Source of the DNA: Micromonospora okii
Lineage (GTDB): Bacteria; Actinomycetota; Actinomycetes; Mycobacteriales; Micromonosporaceae
DNA: 64,000 bases
Reading direction: 5' to 3'
Assembly (NCBI RefSeq): GCF_020884795.1
Contig: NZ_BBZF01000013.1
Span: 39,438 to 103,437, forward strand
The translations under genes and the position numbers were made by a program. Positions within the stretch are counted from its first letter, which is position 1, and each line of letters opens with the position of its first letter. Below the pieces are notes generated by a model. That model was not told where the DNA came from and did not search any database. It was given only the letters and a program-made list of their open reading frames with translations. This document shows, one piece after another, positions 63,627 to 64,000 of this stretch.

Positions 63627-64000
63627 GCCTTCTCTCCCTTGCCCGCCGCCGCCCGCTGGGCGTGCTGCTCGGCGCCGGGGAAGGTCACCCCGGGGTGCTC
63701 CTCGACCTGGTAGCGGCCCGGGCTGTTCGCCGCGTGCTCGGCCCCGGCCGAGGTGCCGGGGTTGGTCAGCGCGCCGACGTAGTAGTCCTTCTCGCTGTCG
63801 CCGAGCCGCATCGGGTGCGGCGGCTGCTCCATGCCCGGCAGCAGCGGCGCGAGCAGCTGCTCCTTCGTGAAGATCAGGTCCTGCCGGTTGTCGCGCGCCA
63901 GCTCGTACTCGTTGCTCATGGTGAGCGACCGGGTCGGGCAGGCCTCGATGCAGAGCCCGCAGAAGATGCAGCGGGCGTAGTTGATCTGGTAGATGGACGC
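63623..64000 (-). CDS. nuoI: NADH-quinone oxidoreductase subunit I, 5' part outside window
   Basis: The frame enters from the right edge and contains 125 residues of NuoI. The second 4Fe-4S cluster motif is visible as [20 protein letters not shown] (CxxCxxCxxxCP) followed by [20 protein letters not shown]. The first cluster motif lies beyond position 64000. The C-terminal extension ([20 protein letters not shown], then a Pro/Gly/Glu-rich tail ending GKGEKA) is typical of actinobacteria. An internal ATG at 63919 is not a start. NuoI passes electrons from the peripheral arm toward quinone. Confidence 0.95.
   Translation of the reverse strand, partial: ASIYQINYARCIFCGLCIEACPTRSLTMSNEYELARDNRQDLIFTKEQLLAPLLPGMEQPPHPMRLGDSEKDYYVGALTNPGTSAGAEHAANSPGRYQVEEHPGVTFPGAEQHAQRAAAGKGEKA

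Noticed and set aside
1..64000. rRNA, tRNA and riboswitch genes
   Set aside because: No region with recognisable tRNA arms, rRNA core words or known riboswitch elements was seen on either strand; a covariance-model search would be needed to exclude them fully.

Overview
The window is very GC-rich, about 70-75% by eye. It has GTG starts, coupled GTGA/ATGA junctions and several leaderless-looking promoters. Gene content points to a filamentous actinobacterium, most likely Micromonosporaceae (Micromonospora-like): a BldG-type anti-anti-sigma switch, H+-pyrophosphatase, Tad/Flp pilus operon, ESX parts, tandem M6 proteases, and a polyprenyl synthase next to nuo. No rRNA, tRNA or CRISPR array was seen. 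From memory, the backbone topA / hppA / anti-sigma / bldG / DUF1998 helicase / ssd-tadABC / HAD phosphatase / acsA keeps the order of the SCO3543-SCO3563 region of Streptomyces coelicolor; this was not checked by search.

Layout. 1-2025: the start of a DUF559 nuclease-like gene (runs off the left edge) and a frameshifted IS30-family element ending 15 bp from topA. 2041-13665: topA, two small genes, hppA, the anti-sigma/bldG pair, a divergent MrfA-like helicase, a small ORF behind a CebR-like operator, and a LURP-one-like protein. 13778-16118: accessory patch with a decayed TPR regulator and a DUF4157 (HELTH) protein. 16119-21817: minus-strand Tad operon (ssd, tadA, tadB, tadC, DUF4244 pilin-like, two TadE-like). 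The last TadE-like gene has lost its stop to a 27-bp repeat and reads in frame into the DUF4157 gene. 22135-30798: secreted C39-like peptidase, leaderless HAD phosphatase, a three-gene TetR-controlled membrane operon with a 30-bp perfect operator, a Fic-like protein and acsA.

31066-39444: three consecutive secreted M6 (immune inhibitor A-like) metalloproteases, each followed by a strong hairpin terminator, with an 11-copy perfect 18-bp repeat between the first two. 39579-48388: an alpha/beta hydrolase lacking its nucleophile, then a partial ESX/type VII locus (SseB-like protein, mycP, two WXG100 proteins, eccE) without eccB, eccC or eccD. 48451-56108: small membrane protein, GNAT, rarD, an ECF sigma/anti-sigma pair with an odd start codon, phoX behind PHO-box-like repeats, and a divergent IclR/MFS pair. 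56204-64000: polyprenyl synthase and nuoN-M-L-K-J-I (nuoI cut by the right edge), joining quinone side-chain synthesis with complex I.

Themes worth following are the TadE/DUF4157 read-through, repeat expansions in several genes (units of 18, 27, 33 and 45 bp), recognisable operators (CebR-like, PHO box, TetR), and the split ESX locus.
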